Positions 17,038-25,552 of a DNA stretch of 64,000 nucleotides are shown here, piece after piece. The DNA lies in NCBI GenBank assembly GCA_041281825.1, contig CP166298.1, positions 4,712,001 through 4,776,000 of the forward strand. The letters are read 5' to 3'. This DNA is from Paenibacillus_D tarimensis_A. GTDB taxonomy: Bacteria > Bacillota > Bacilli > Paenibacillales > Paenibacillaceae. The translations under genes were made by a program, and so were the position numbers. Below the pieces are notes generated by a model. That model was not told the origin of the DNA. It made no database searches and saw only the letters and a program-made list of their open reading frames with translations. The stretch's first letter is position 1. Each line of letters opens with the position of its first letter.

Positions 17038-18090
17038 ATGGAACGCAAGGGGAAGAAGAAAATGAGCAAGCCGTGGAAATGGGTAATGTACGGAGGATTG
17101 TTCGCTTTGGCGGTCGTCATCGGTTTTACGGCATACTACGGCATTGGATTATATAACGAGCTGGACAAGCTCCATGCGAAGGAAGACTCCAGATTTAACG
17201 AATTTAACAACGAACAACAGACCGTTGATCCGCCGAAATGGGAAGGCACGGAAAGGGTCAATATCCTTCTGCTCGGCGGCGACGGGCGGGAATCAAACAG
17301 CCAAGGCATCGCCAGGTCGGACTCCATATTAATCGCATCGATCGATCCGATATCGAAAAAAGCGCATTTATTCTCGGTTTTGCGCGACACCTATGTCAAC
17401 ATTCCCGGACATGGCAAACAGCGGATCAATTCCGCGATAGTACTTGGCGGACCGAACCTGGCGATGGAAACGGTAGGGGATTTGCTGGGTCTGGAAATCC
17501 AATATTACGTTTATGCGGAGTTTGAAGGATTTAAAGCGTTGATCGATGCGATCGGCGGCATTGAGTATGAAGTGGAGAAAGATATGAATTATGTCGACAA
17601 CGCCGACGGCAACCGTTATGATATCCACCTGAAGAAGGGGCTGCAGCATCTGGACGGTGATAAAGCGCTGCAATACGTGCGGTTCCGTCATGATGCAATG
17701 TCCGACTTCACCAGGACGGAACGGCAGCGCAACTTCTTGAAGGCCGTCGCACAAGAAATGCAATCGACCTGGAACTTGATCCGAATGAAATCGATCATTG
17801 AGAGCGTACAGCCCTTCATCGAAACGAATCTGACGGCGCAAGATATGCTGAAGCTCGGTCAGCTCGGATTAGGACTGCATATGGCCGGCTCCGCTCAGGT
17901 TCCGCCTATGAACCTGATTGCCGACACGAATGCTGGCGGCGCTTCAGTTCTGGCGATTCGCGACGAAGGGAAGCTGCTGGAGTACGTTCAGGAAATATTA
18001 AGCAGTGATGAGACCGCTCCGCTAACGGAAGAAGATGCGGCGGAATCTGATGGTACAAATACCGAAAGTGACAGCGCAAACACTCCATAA
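17038..18090 (+). CDS. LCP (LytR-CpsA-Psr) family cell-wall polymer ligase
   Basis: The product has 350 residues. A short cytoplasmic Lys-rich start and one membrane helix (residues about 14-36) lead to the extracellular LCP domain. There IARSDSILIASIDP, LFSVLRDTYVNIPGHGKQRINSA and the Arg pair in YVRFRHD..SDFTRTERQRNFL are the conserved phosphate- and lipid-binding blocks. These enzymes transfer teichoic acid or other glycopolymers from lipid carriers to peptidoglycan. The tail is acidic and Thr/Ser-rich. Two starts are possible: this ATG, with a weak ribosome site, or the ATG eight codons later after AAGGGGAAG. Confidence 0.92.
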   Translation: MERKGKKKMSKPWKWVMYGGLFALAVVIGFTAYYGIGLYNELDKLHAKEDSRFNEFNNEQQTVDPPKWEGTERVNILLLGGDGRESNSQGIARSDSILIASIDPISKKAHLFSVLRDTYVNIPGHGKQRINSAIVLGGPNLAMETVGDLLGLEIQYYVYAEFEGFKALIDAIGGIEYEVEKDMNYVDNADGNRYDIHLKKGLQHLDGDKALQYVRFRHDAMSDFTRTERQRNFLKAVAQEMQSTWNLIRMKSIIESVQPFIETNLTAQDMLKLGQLGLGLHMAGSAQVPPMNLIADTNAGGASVLAIRDEGKLLEYVQEILSSDETAPLTEEDAAESDGTNTESDSANTP

Positions 18091-18098
18091 TACAATCC

Positions 18099-18141
18099 GG
18101 CAAAGGGCTGCCTTCAGCGGAAAATGAGGCAGCCCTTTGCC
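18099..18141 (+). terminator. Strong hairpin after LCP gene
   Basis: GGCAAAGGGCTGCCT and AGGCAGCCCTTTGCC form a perfect 15-pair stem with a 13-base loop just after the stop. No T run follows, so it may protect the 3' end rather than terminate efficiently. Confidence 0.6.
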
Positions 18142-18529
18142 GATCATTGCAAGTTCGAAATCCTGGGATAAGCTGAGCTTGAAGCACACGTCGCGTGCTC
18201 TCAACCACTCTGCAGACCCGCATCGAAGCAATTTCACCAAACTTATCTATACTGATATTTTTGGAATAGTCTGCCAGCTGCCATTGCCCGCCATGGCTGA
18301 ATCGTAAGCTTAGCCTTGATAATACTCAAGTAAGCGGACTTCAGAAACAGTGAGGTTCACCTCACTAATACTCATCTACGATGGCTGCGGTAAGAATAAT
18401 ATTGAGGTTCGCTTCTGTATTACTGAAGTTATATCACTACATAGTCACGCACCGCTCGAACAGTGTGCGGTGAACGGCCGATTTACAGTGCTCAAAACAC
18501 ATTTAACTACCTGGAAGGAGAATGTCACA
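18142..18529. other. Intergenic region before hemL with imperfect direct repeats
   Basis: No gene is visible. TAATACTCA occurs at 18320 and 18366, and GAGGTTCACCTC / GAGGTTCGCTTC at about 18352 and 18405, giving two imperfect units of about 50 bases. The hemL promoter must lie here but was not identified with confidence. Confidence 0.45.
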
Positions 18530-19864
18530 ATGACCATCCGAAAGCGGCCCACCTCAGAAGCGCTTTATGCGTCGGCTCTTGAGCATATCGTCGGAGGCGT
18601 TAACAGTCCCTCCCGTTCGTTCAAAGCGGTCGGCGGCGGTGCGCCGGTATTTATGAAAAGGGCAGCCGGCTCCCGTTTCTGGGACGTTGACGGCAATGAA
18701 TACATCGACTACCTTGCCGCTTACGGTCCGATCATAACCGGGCATGCCCATCCGCATATCACGGAAGCGATAACCCGCGCCGCACAGAACGGCACGTTGT
18801 ACGGCACGCCGACGGAAAGTGAAATTACGCTTGCCCAAATGCTTAAACAGGCGATCCCGTCTATGGACAAGGTTCGTTTCGTTAATTCGGGGACGGAAGC
18901 GGTAATGACGACGATCCGGGTTGCCCGCGCCTATACGAAACGCAATAAAATCATTAAATTTGCCGGCTGTTACCACGGCCATTCCGACCTGGTCCTTGTG
19001 GCCGCCGGCTCGGGGCCTTCCACGCTCGGCATTCCGGACAGCGCCGGCATTCCGGCTACAATCGCTCAGGAAGTGATCACCGTTCCGTTCAACGATTTGG
19101 ACGGCCTTCGCGCTGCATTGGAACGATGGGGCGACGATGTGGCGGCGGTCATGGTCGAGCCGATCGTCGGCAACTTCGGCATGGTGATGCCGAAGCCCGG
19201 CTTTCTTGAAGGGTTATGCGCCCAGACGAGAGCTTGCGGTGCGCTTGTCATCTACGATGAGGTCATCAGCGCTTTTCGATTCCACTATGGCAGTGCGCAA
19301 ACATACGGTGCTTTCGGCAATCAGCAGGCGATTGAGCCGGATTTGACGGCGCTGGGCAAAATTATCGGCGGCGGACTGCCGATCGGCGCATACGGCGGTC
19401 GCCGCACGATAATGGAACAAGTCGCACCGCTCGGCCCGGCTTACCAGGCAGGTACGATGGCCGGCAATCCCGCTTCCGTCTCGGCAGGCATCGCCTGTCT
19501 TGAAGTACTGCAAGCCCCTGGTGTATACGAGCGAATGGACAAGCTGGCGGAGCAGTTGACCGACGGTTTAAAGTCAGCGGCGGACCGGCATGGCATCGAA
19601 TTGACGATTAACCGGATTCGCGGCGCTTTTTCTACGCACTTCTGCACGCATCCGATCACGAATTACGAGGAAGCGTTGGATACGGACGGCGAAATGTTCG
19701 CCCGGTTCTTCAGACTGATGCTCGACCGCGGGATCTGTCTCGCTCCTTCGAAGTATGAAGCCTGGTTTCTTACGACGGCGCATACGGAGCAGGATATAAC
19801 AGCTACGATTGAAGCCGCAGACGAAGCATTTGCCGTTATGGCCGCAGAGAGCCCTGTGGGTTGA
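18530..19864 (+). CDS. hemL: Glutamate-1-semialdehyde 2,1-aminomutase
   Basis: The product has 444 residues. It is a class III PLP enzyme: NSGTEAVMTTIRVARAYTKRNKIIKF, GCYHGHSD, VIYDEVISAFR and the PLP-binding Lys in LGKIIGGGLPIGAYGG are all present. It makes 5-aminolevulinate for haem and corrinoid synthesis. The chosen ATG follows GGAAGGAG by seven bases; the frame continues upstream but has no ribosome site there. It stands alone and not in a hem cluster, so it may be the second, GsaB-like copy that bacilli often carry. Confidence 0.95.
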   Translation: MTIRKRPTSEALYASALEHIVGGVNSPSRSFKAVGGGAPVFMKRAAGSRFWDVDGNEYIDYLAAYGPIITGHAHPHITEAITRAAQNGTLYGTPTESEITLAQMLKQAIPSMDKVRFVNSGTEAVMTTIRVARAYTKRNKIIKFAGCYHGHSDLVLVAAGSGPSTLGIPDSAGIPATIAQEVITVPFNDLDGLRAALERWGDDVAAVMVEPIVGNFGMVMPKPGFLEGLCAQTRACGALVIYDEVISAFRFHYGSAQTYGAFGNQQAIEPDLTALGKIIGGGLPIGAYGGRRTIMEQVAPLGPAYQAGTMAGNPASVSAGIACLEVLQAPGVYERMDKLAEQLTDGLKSAADRHGIELTINRIRGAFSTHFCTHPITNYEEALDTDGEMFARFFRLMLDRGICLAPSKYEAWFLTTAHTEQDITATIEAADEAFAVMAAESPVG

Positions 19865-20250
19865 AGTGCATAAAGGGCCTTAAATAAGAAAAACCGCCGG
19901 AGAAGCGGCTCCAGCGATGCGTTATTTCGTTTCCATGCGCGAGGTCTAGTCTAAACTCACCGCCTTTGTACGGTCAGCTTCCGGCAAACGCGAATGGACA
20001 AAAGAGACTTTTAAGCAGGACAATCACAACGATTCCAAACCTAACGGACGCCACAGTCAATTACAGCTGGTTTTCAGCTGTAATTGATGAGAAGACACGT
20101 TTAAAGCCTCCAAATGTCCGCTAAAATGGTAGAAACTTCGTTTTTTTATGCTAAGCGTCTCCAGTGTCCATTAGCCTTGCAAAGTGACCACCGCAGCGCA
20201 TCTAATCGGTACAATGGAGTTGTTGATTGCCTCCGGATCTGTTAAACTTC
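19865..20250. repeat. Intergenic region with perfect hairpin and paired GGACA motifs
   Basis: CAATTACAGCTG (20058-20069) and CAGCTGTAATTG (20075-20086) form a perfect 12-pair stem with a five-base loop. On the minus strand, GGACACTGGAGACGCTTA and GGACATTTGGAGGCTTTA are two diverged copies of one motif about 50 bases apart, and GCGTCCGTTAGG may be a third. This is the look of an intergenic repeat family. No gene is visible. Confidence 0.5.
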
Positions 20251-20289
20251 CTAACATAGGGATCTTTGAGCGAGCTCAAAGTCTCTCCT
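20251..20289 (+). repeat. CTTTGAG palindromic repeat before small basic protein gene
   Basis: Reads ACATAGGGATCTTTGAGC, then GAGCTCAAAGTCTCTCC. It lies immediately upstream of the TGGAGGTG ribosome site of the next gene. Relative to its gene this copy points the opposite way from the other five. Confidence 0.85.
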
Positions 20290-20305
20290 AATGGAGGTGT
20301 CAGTA

Positions 20306-20764
20306 ATGACTAGTAAAACAAAACGACAAAGACAGAAAGCGGAACGCGCCGGGCAACTGAATCCGGAGATCAGCCGCGGGATGTGGAATCGCAAGCCTGT
20401 TACCCAAACCGTTCGAAATGAAAAAGCAGAGCAGCGCCGCTCCTTTTGCCGAAAAAAGGATGACGGCGCTTATTTTTTGTTGGAATCCTTCCGGCCCAAA
20501 AACGGTGTTTCTTACACTCTTCCATCCCATTTACTTTTCTTCAGGTTCGGATTCCTGGCTGCCGGCGGACTTCGCCCGATACATGTACCGGTCGTAACGG
20601 TCATCGATTTCCTTCGCCAACTGCCGGTAACGCTCCGTTTCCTTAACAATCGGATCGAGCGGTGTCTGGATACGAATTTCGTACCTGGCGGGCAGACGCC
20701 TGCGTATCATCTCTTGCTTATCCTCGGCCTGATGCGGCTCCTGCGCCATCGGTCCCTCTGTTAA
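20306..20764 (+). CDS. Small basic conserved-type protein; annotated length doubtful
   Basis: The ATG follows TGGAGGTG at good spacing. The first 60 residues (MTSKTKRQRQKAERAG, RGMWNRKPVTQTV) look like a small Lys/Arg-rich protein family of bacilli with an RGxW-xxxP-T pattern. The frame continues to 152 residues. However, a strong terminator hairpin lies inside it at 20433-20480, and its last 230 bases run opposite the credible gene at 20531. Either the true gene ends near 20480 through an indel here, or the tail is non-functional read-through. Trust only the N-terminal half. Confidence 0.5.
   Translation: MTSKTKRQRQKAERAGQLNPEISRGMWNRKPVTQTVRNEKAEQRRSFCRKKDDGAYFLLESFRPKNGVSYTLPSHLLFFRFGFLAAGGLRPIHVPVVTVIDFLRQLPVTLRFLNNRIERCLDTNFVPGGQTPAYHLLLILGLMRLLRHRSLC
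20433..20480 (+). terminator. Intrinsic terminator inside the annotated small-protein frame
   Basis: GCGCCG and CGGCGC, with CTTTT/AAAAG stacked inside, are followed by TTATTTTTTG. It would end the transcript from 20306 before its in-frame stop. Confidence 0.7.
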
Positions 20765-20830
20765 ACGTTCAGCCAGCTCCTCTTCCAACTGCTTCCTGCT
20801 GCTTAAGTTACCGTTGTTAGGGTTGTCCAT
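20531..20830 (-). CDS. Charged hypothetical protein, 99 residues
   Basis: The ATG lies eight bases after GGGAGG. The product is very acidic and basic by turns (RKQLEEELAERLTE, IVKETERYRQLAKEIDDRYDRYMYRAK) and probably helical or coiled-coil. There is no signal peptide or membrane helix. It starts 41 bases after the inositol monophosphatase stop, so it may share that transcript. I do not recognise the family. Confidence 0.7.
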   Translation of the reverse strand: MDNPNNGNLSSRKQLEEELAERLTEGPMAQEPHQAEDKQEMIRRRLPARYEIRIQTPLDPIVKETERYRQLAKEIDDRYDRYMYRAKSAGSQESEPEEK

Positions 20831-20871
20831 TTCATGTTCCTCCCATTGTAGGATTCCCGCACCATACCCGA

Positions 20872-21726
20872 TTATTCGGCCGCTTCCGCTTTTTGCAGCG
20901 CTTCCCTCAGCTCGTCGTGTATAGCCCCGTTAGTAGCTAGAACATTGCGCACGCCCAAATCGTACGGCTTGCCGACCGTATCGGTGACAATCCCGCCTGA
21001 TTCCTGAACAAGCAAAACGCCTGCGGCCAAGTCCCAACTGTTCAGCCCAATTTCCCAAAATCCGTTCAACCTTCCTGCCGCTACATAGGCCAAATGGAGT
21101 GCAGCCGAGCCTGCAATACGAATATTGCGCACCTGCGGCGCAATCGCCTGAACGCCCTTTAAGTTAACTTTAAGCGCGTAATGATGATCGGCCGGAAATC
21201 CCGTTGCCACAAGACTTTCTTTCAGCGTTTGCGCGGAAGCCACCTGCATCCTTTTCCCCCGAACATAAGCGCCCTTTCCTTTCTCTGCAACAAACATTTC
21301 ATCGCGGCACGGATCGTATACGACACCTACAATCACTTCCCCTTTATGGGCCAGCGCAATGGAAACGACAAAAAAAGGAAACCCGTGGACAAAGTTCGTT
21401 GTGCCGTCGATCGGATCGACGATCCACAAATACTCTTCGTCCATCACATGCTGCAGCGCTTTCTTGGACGCTTCCGGGCCTGCCTCAACACCTTCCTCGC
21501 CAAGGAACGAATGATGGGGGAAATGGGTACGGATCAACGTCCGGATCATTTTCTCCGATCCTTTATCCACCTCCGTCACCAAGTCATGTGAAGAATATTT
21601 TATGTCAAGCTTTGAATAGGCCCCAAGCTTTGTCTTGATCCACTCCCCCGCTTTAGCCGCGCAGTTGATAGCTACAGCAGTAAAGCTTTTGCTGCCGACT
21701 ATCGGCTCGAATTGCTGATCGCTCAT
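20872..21726 (-). CDS. Inositol monophosphatase family protein
   Basis: The product has 284 residues. The Mg-binding motifs are complete: FLGEEGVE, IVDPIDGTTNFVHGFPFF (DPIDGT) and SWDLAAGVLLVQESGG. The family hydrolyses inositol-1-phosphate or related sugar and nucleotide phosphates with Li-sensitive metal catalysis; bacilli have YktC/SuhB members. I start at MSDQQFEP; its ribosome site is weak (AGAG), and upstream in-frame codons lack a better one. Substrate is inferred only to family level. Confidence 0.9.
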   Translation of the reverse strand: MSDQQFEPIVGSKSFTAVAINCAAKAGEWIKTKLGAYSKLDIKYSSHDLVTEVDKGSEKMIRTLIRTHFPHHSFLGEEGVEAGPEASKKALQHVMDEEYLWIVDPIDGTTNFVHGFPFFVVSIALAHKGEVIVGVVYDPCRDEMFVAEKGKGAYVRGKRMQVASAQTLKESLVATGFPADHHYALKVNLKGVQAIAPQVRNIRIAGSAALHLAYVAAGRLNGFWEIGLNSWDLAAGVLLVQESGGIVTDTVGKPYDLGVRNVLATNGAIHDELREALQKAEAAE

Positions 21727-21812
21727 CTCTATCACTCTACTTTCTATAAATCGTATGAACCATTTCATCCTTTTACTATACGTTGACGGTTGTTCTAAGT
21801 TTCGCCCAAACC

Positions 21813-22646
21813 TCATTCATTTAAGCCTATTATTGTCGAACCTTCTACGATTAATTGTAACGCCAGCACAATCAGGGTCACACGCAGCACCCAAAGCAGA
21901 GTCTTGCCTGTCACCCGGCCGGCAATATAGGCGCCGAGCTTGCCGCCGAACCATGCCCCCGGTATAAGACACAATGCCAGACTGTAATCAATGTCCCCTG
22001 CCCAGGCCTTAACTCCGCTTCCAAGAATGGAGGACAAAAAAATGACGAACATCGAAGTAGCCGCGGCCACATGGGGCGGAAACCGGAACAGCAGCACCAT
22101 TACAGGAACAAATAAAGATCCGCCGCCGATCCCGAATAATCCGGATACGAGACCCACGCCGAAACCGACCGTTAACAAAGGCAGAAGTGCAAAACCGTAA
22201 ACGTGAGCATCTCCGGAAGGATCCGTGTAGGTTCGCTCGATCGGCCATTGCTTTGTTACCGGTTTCATATATTCTCTCGTAATAAGCAGACCGGCCATAA
22301 TCAAAATGAAAATTCCGAATACCAGCTGGAATGCGCCGCCCTTGAATAAGCCGGTCAATGCCGATCCGGCCATCGCCCCCGGACCGCTTGTGATAAACAA
22401 AAGCCAGCCGCTGCGGAAATCAACCCGGTTGGCTTTGGCATAAGATATCGTCGAAGCGAGTGCGGTTACGATCAACACACTCAATGAGGTGCCGACTGCC
22501 GTTGCATGGCCAACCGGTTCTCCTGTCAGATAAGGCCCAAGCAGCATCAACCCGGGAACGATAATGATTCCGCCGCCCAATCCGACAATACTGCCGAATG
22601 CGGCTGCAACCAGTCCCAATCCGATTAACAATAGCACTTCCAACAT
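21813..22646 (-). CDS. TauE/SafE family sulfite/organosulfur exporter-like permease
   Basis: The product has 277 residues with about eight membrane helices in two repeats. The repeat motif appears twice: AFGSIVGLGGGIIIVPGLML near the start and VSGLFGIGGGSLFVPVMVLLF in the middle. This is the TauE/SafE (former DUF81) signature, a family that moves sulfite, sulfoacetate or other small anions. The ATG follows AGAAGG by about ten bases. It lies downstream of fabI beyond a terminator, so it is probably separately expressed. Confidence 0.9.
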   Translation of the reverse strand: MLEVLLLIGLGLVAAAFGSIVGLGGGIIIVPGLMLLGPYLTGEPVGHATAVGTSLSVLIVTALASTISYAKANRVDFRSGWLLFITSGPGAMAGSALTGLFKGGAFQLVFGIFILIMAGLLITREYMKPVTKQWPIERTYTDPSGDAHVYGFALLPLLTVGFGVGLVSGLFGIGGGSLFVPVMVLLFRFPPHVAAATSMFVIFLSSILGSGVKAWAGDIDYSLALCLIPGAWFGGKLGAYIAGRVTGKTLLWVLRVTLIVLALQLIVEGSTIIGLNE

Positions 22647-22673
22647 TATGCAAAAGCCTTCTCTCGTCAAAAA

Positions 22674-22712
22674 TCGAAAACCCCGCATTGCCGATGATCA
22701 AGCAGTGCAGGG
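22674..22712 (-). terminator. Intrinsic terminator of fabI
   Basis: CCCTGCACTGC and GCAATGCGGGG pair with two mismatches and are followed by TTTTCGATTTTT on the minus strand. Confidence 0.7.
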
Positions 22713-22729
22713 CCGATATCTTAGGGGAA

Positions 22730-23497
22730 TTATACGCCGACAATATGATAACCGTTGTCTACATAAATCACTTCGCCGGTAATACCGCGGGAGAAACGGC
22801 TCATCAGGAACATGGCCGTATCGCCGACCTCTGCGGCTTCGGTCGTGCGTCTGAGCGGCGCCTTCTCTTCCACTTGACGCAGAATGGAGTTGAAATCTTT
22901 AATGCCTTTCGCAGCGAGCGTACGGATCGGCCCCGCCGAAATCGCGTTGACCCGCACATTGTATTGGCCAAGGTCATTTGCAAGGTAGCGTACGGACGCT
23001 TCCAAAGCGGCCTTGGCCACGCCCATGACGTTGTAATTGCGCAGGGCGCGCTCCGCACCAAGGTATGTCATCGTTACGATGCTTCCTCCTTCGGTCATAA
23101 GCGGATACATCCGCTGCGCCACGGCAGTCAGGGAATAGGCGCTGATATCGTGCGCGAGCGCAAAACCTTCGCGCGACGTCTCAACGAACATGCCTTCCAG
23201 TTCTTCCGTTTTGGCGAACGCAATACTATGCACAACGCCGTGCAGTACACCGAACTGCTCCTTGAGATGCTCGGCGAGAACTTCGATTTCTTCATCCACC
23301 GTAACGTTGCACGGCAGAACGACTGCGTCCGGGATCGTATCCGCAAGCTTGCGCACTCGCTCTTCCACACGCTCGCTCTCATATGTAAACGCCAATCTTG
23401 CTCCTTGGGCGGCTAAAGACTGCGCAATCGCCCAAGCGATACTCCGGTCATTGGCAACACCCATGATCAAAATATTTTTACCGTTTAACAATTCCAT
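22730..23497 (-). CDS. fabI: Enoyl-[acyl-carrier-protein] reductase (NADH), FabI
   Basis: The product has 255 residues. The short-chain dehydrogenase fold has the FabI-type cofactor site MGVANDRSIAWAIAQSL at the N-terminus. The catalytic Tyr and Lys are in YNVMGVAKAALEASVRYLA, and the AGPIRTLAAKGI substrate loop follows. It reduces enoyl-ACP in the last step of fatty acid elongation and is the triclosan target. The immediate ribosome site is poor (CCAGGA). The leader carries a second, strong GGAGG and can pair back on the start region. Confidence 0.97.
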   Translation of the reverse strand: MELLNGKNILIMGVANDRSIAWAIAQSLAAQGARLAFTYESERVEERVRKLADTIPDAVVLPCNVTVDEEIEVLAEHLKEQFGVLHGVVHSIAFAKTEELEGMFVETSREGFALAHDISAYSLTAVAQRMYPLMTEGGSIVTMTYLGAERALRNYNVMGVAKAALEASVRYLANDLGQYNVRVNAISAGPIRTLAAKGIKDFNSILRQVEEKAPLRRTTEAAEVGDTAMFLMSRFSRGITGEVIYVDNGYHIVGV

Positions 23498-23754
23498 ATG
23501 TAATCCTGGTTTCTAATACCTGCCCAAACTTGCGCTTAAGCGGTTTTTCACTCTTTCGAGCGGTGGCGTCACAGGATTTGGGCCACTTACAGTGATCCAA
23601 CCACGAAACCAGTTTGCCTCCTTTCTATTTGAGCTATTTTAGTCATACTTTTCTTTACAAATGATTCTCCCGCACCCATCTTATTTAAAGCCGTCGGACA
23701 GATTAAACTTACTTCATTTAGTGACGGAATTCAAGGGTTCATTGGGAAATTACG
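23498..23754 (-). promoter_or_regulatory. fabI leader with long-range inverted repeat
   Basis: CTGGTTTC (23506-23513 on the plus strand) and GAAACCAG (23605-23612) are perfect inverted repeats 91 bases apart. The distal arm touches the weak fabI ribosome site (CCAGGA). The proximal arm follows a strong AAAGGAGG that precedes no convincing gene; a frame from a CTG could encode about 45 residues. TAATACCTG resembles half of a FapR operator, but I see no second half. Regulation by RNA pairing or a leader peptide is possible, not shown. Confidence 0.35.
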
Positions 23755-24072
23755 TCAGTCCTTGTCGCCAAAAAACATTTCAAACGCGAGAGCCGTCTGA
23801 ATGCGGGCCTCCTGCTCGGTAAGCTTGCGCACAAGTTCCATCTCAACCGCTGTAACTTCCTCACCCTGGAAATTGATTTCGGCTATGGAAGCGGTAATCT
23901 TCACGATTGCGATCGCTTCGTTATTCGGCGTGAAGGCAAAAACCTTCTGTCCTGTCGGATATACGCGAAAACCGCTTTTGATCATTTTGCAGCGGCCATA
24001 CTCGAGCAGTTCGTACAGCTCCTGCTCCGACTTGAATTTGCATACGGAATTGAATTCGGTCTCAAATCCCAT
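23755..24072 (-). CDS. DUF2584-like small protein
   Basis: The product has 105 residues. The pattern MGFETEFNSV near the start and KSGFRVYPTGQKVF in the middle resembles the DUF2584 proteins of bacilli (MGxxxEFN and KxGxRxYP); the assignment is from memory of that pattern. No membrane or signal segment is present. The function of the family is unknown. The ATG lies eight bases after AGGAGG, and a nearer ATG two bases from that site is unlikely. A CTTTGAG repeat array lies directly upstream. Confidence 0.7.
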   Translation of the reverse strand: MGFETEFNSVCKFKSEQELYELLEYGRCKMIKSGFRVYPTGQKVFAFTPNNEAIAIVKITASIAEINFQGEEVTAVEMELVRKLTEQEARIQTALAFEMFFGDKD

Positions 24073-24082
24073 CCTCATTTCC

Positions 24083-24300
24083 TCCTTACATAGGGATCTT
24101 TGAGCGGAGCTCAAAGTCTCTCAGCTTTCATCAGGATCTTTGAGCATGACATAGGGATCTTTGAGTGGAGCTCAAAGTCTCTCTGCTTCTCAAAGTCACT
24201 CTGCTTTCATCAGGATCTTTGAGCATGACATAGGGATCTTTGAGCTGAGCTTAAAGTCTCACCGCATCTCAAAGTCTCTCTGCTTCTCAAAGTCTCTCCG
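24083..24300 (-). repeat. CTTTGAG repeat array, several units, before DUF2584-like gene
   Basis: This holds three ACATAGGGATCTTTGAGY...RGCTYAAAGTCTC units, two CATCAGGATCTTTGAGCATG half units and several TCTCAAAGTCTCTC half units. They are joined in a mosaic rather than at a fixed period. The array ends against the gene's ribosome site. Confidence 0.85.
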
Positions 24301-24388
24301 CTTTATTTCAAACGTTGAACCGGCTTGTCCGCTATTCGTGCCTGACCTTAAAGCTTCGGCAGGGGACGAAATCCATCCCCTCCGATTG

Positions 24389-25492
24389 TTATCCCCCGTA
24401 GTTGATCCTTTGTTTATCAGCGTGCCTTGCGACAGCCAGCTCGATCAATGTATCGAGCAGCTCCTGATAGGAGACCCCGCTTTCTTTCCACATGAGCGGG
24501 TACATACTGAACGGTGTGAAGCCTGGCATTGTATTGACCTCGTTAATGAGCAGCTTGCCGTCTAATTTGCGCAGGAAGAAATCGACCCGCGACAACCCGG
24601 AACCGTCGATCGCCATATACGCGCGAAGCGCCATATCTCTGACCGCTTGCGCGGTCTCTTCCGGAAGATCGGCCGGAATTTGCATGACCGACTTTCCGTC
24701 CACATATTTTGCTCTATAATCGTAGAATTCCCCCGAAGAAATGACCTCTCCCGGTACGGAAGCCCGAGGCTCGTCATTGCCGAGCACGCTGACTTCAAGC
24801 TCCCGCGCATCAACAAACTCTTCAATGATCACTTTACGGTCGTATTGAAACGCAAGCTCAATCGCCGCCATCAATTCCTCCCGGTTTTTGGCCTTGGAGA
24901 TGCCGACGCTGGAGCCTAGGTTCGCCGGTTTGATGAAGCAAGGATAACCGAGCGATACCTCGACCTCCATGATAAAAAATGCGTGATCCTTCTCCCACTG
25001 TGTCCGGTTAAAATAGCGGAATATACATTGCGGCAATCCTTCCTGCGCGAAAATCTTCTTCATCATAATCTTGTCCATCCCGACCGCGGATGCCAGGACG
25101 CCGGCTCCCACATAAGGGATATTAGCCATCTCAAGCAGTCCTTGAATCGTGCCGTCCTCGCCGAATGTTCCATGCAGCAGCGGAAACATGACGTCGATTC
25201 CCTGGCCATCCTTCTTCCGGTCCGATTGCGCCAATCCCTGAAATACCGGAACAAGCGCGCCGTCGCTGCCCTCACCGCTTTCACCCAGCAGCTGCAGCTC
25301 GGCGGCTTCATTCGGAGCTTCCAGAAGAATGTCGCCGGTCCGCCATTGCCCTTGCTTCGTAATGTAAAAAGGTTTAATTTCGTATTTGCTGAAATCAAAA
25401 GACTTCATAACCGCGAGTGCGGTTTGCAGGGAAACCTCGTGTTCACCCGACTTGCCTCCGTAAATTAAACCAACACGCACTTTCTCCCCCAT
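24389..25492 (-). CDS. ddl: D-alanine--D-alanine ligase
   Basis: The product has 367 residues with an ATP-grasp fold. The N-terminal GLIYGGKSGEHEVSLQTA, the KPANLGSSVGISK loop, EEFVDARELEVSVLG, the omega-loop PGEVISSGEFYDYRAKY and the C-terminal INEVNTMPGFTPFSMYP are all typical of Ddl. The Tyr in EFYDYRAKY suggests D-Ala-D-Ala rather than D-Ala-D-Lac specificity. It supplies the dipeptide used by MurF. The ATG follows GGAGG by seven bases. It is 60 bases downstream of the amidase-domain gene. Confidence 0.96.
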   Translation of the reverse strand: MGEKVRVGLIYGGKSGEHEVSLQTALAVMKSFDFSKYEIKPFYITKQGQWRTGDILLEAPNEAAELQLLGESGEGSDGALVPVFQGLAQSDRKKDGQGIDVMFPLLHGTFGEDGTIQGLLEMANIPYVGAGVLASAVGMDKIMMKKIFAQEGLPQCIFRYFNRTQWEKDHAFFIMEVEVSLGYPCFIKPANLGSSVGISKAKNREELMAAIELAFQYDRKVIIEEFVDARELEVSVLGNDEPRASVPGEVISSGEFYDYRAKYVDGKSVMQIPADLPEETAQAVRDMALRAYMAIDGSGLSRVDFFLRKLDGKLLINEVNTMPGFTPFSMYPLMWKESGVSYQELLDTLIELAVARHADKQRINYGG

Positions 25493-25552
25493 TAGCTTTC
25501 CTCCGGTAACGTATAATTTCCCCATCCCGCCATTAAGCATAAACCGCACCTA

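Noticed and set aside
23498..23754. T-box or FapR operator at fabI
   Set aside because: No T-box AGGGTGGNACCGCG block is present, and only one half of a FapR-like site is seen.
24083..24300. Possible CRISPR array
   Set aside because: Units are not separated by unique spacers of constant length; the pieces are half-palindromes in mosaic order, and no cas gene is present.
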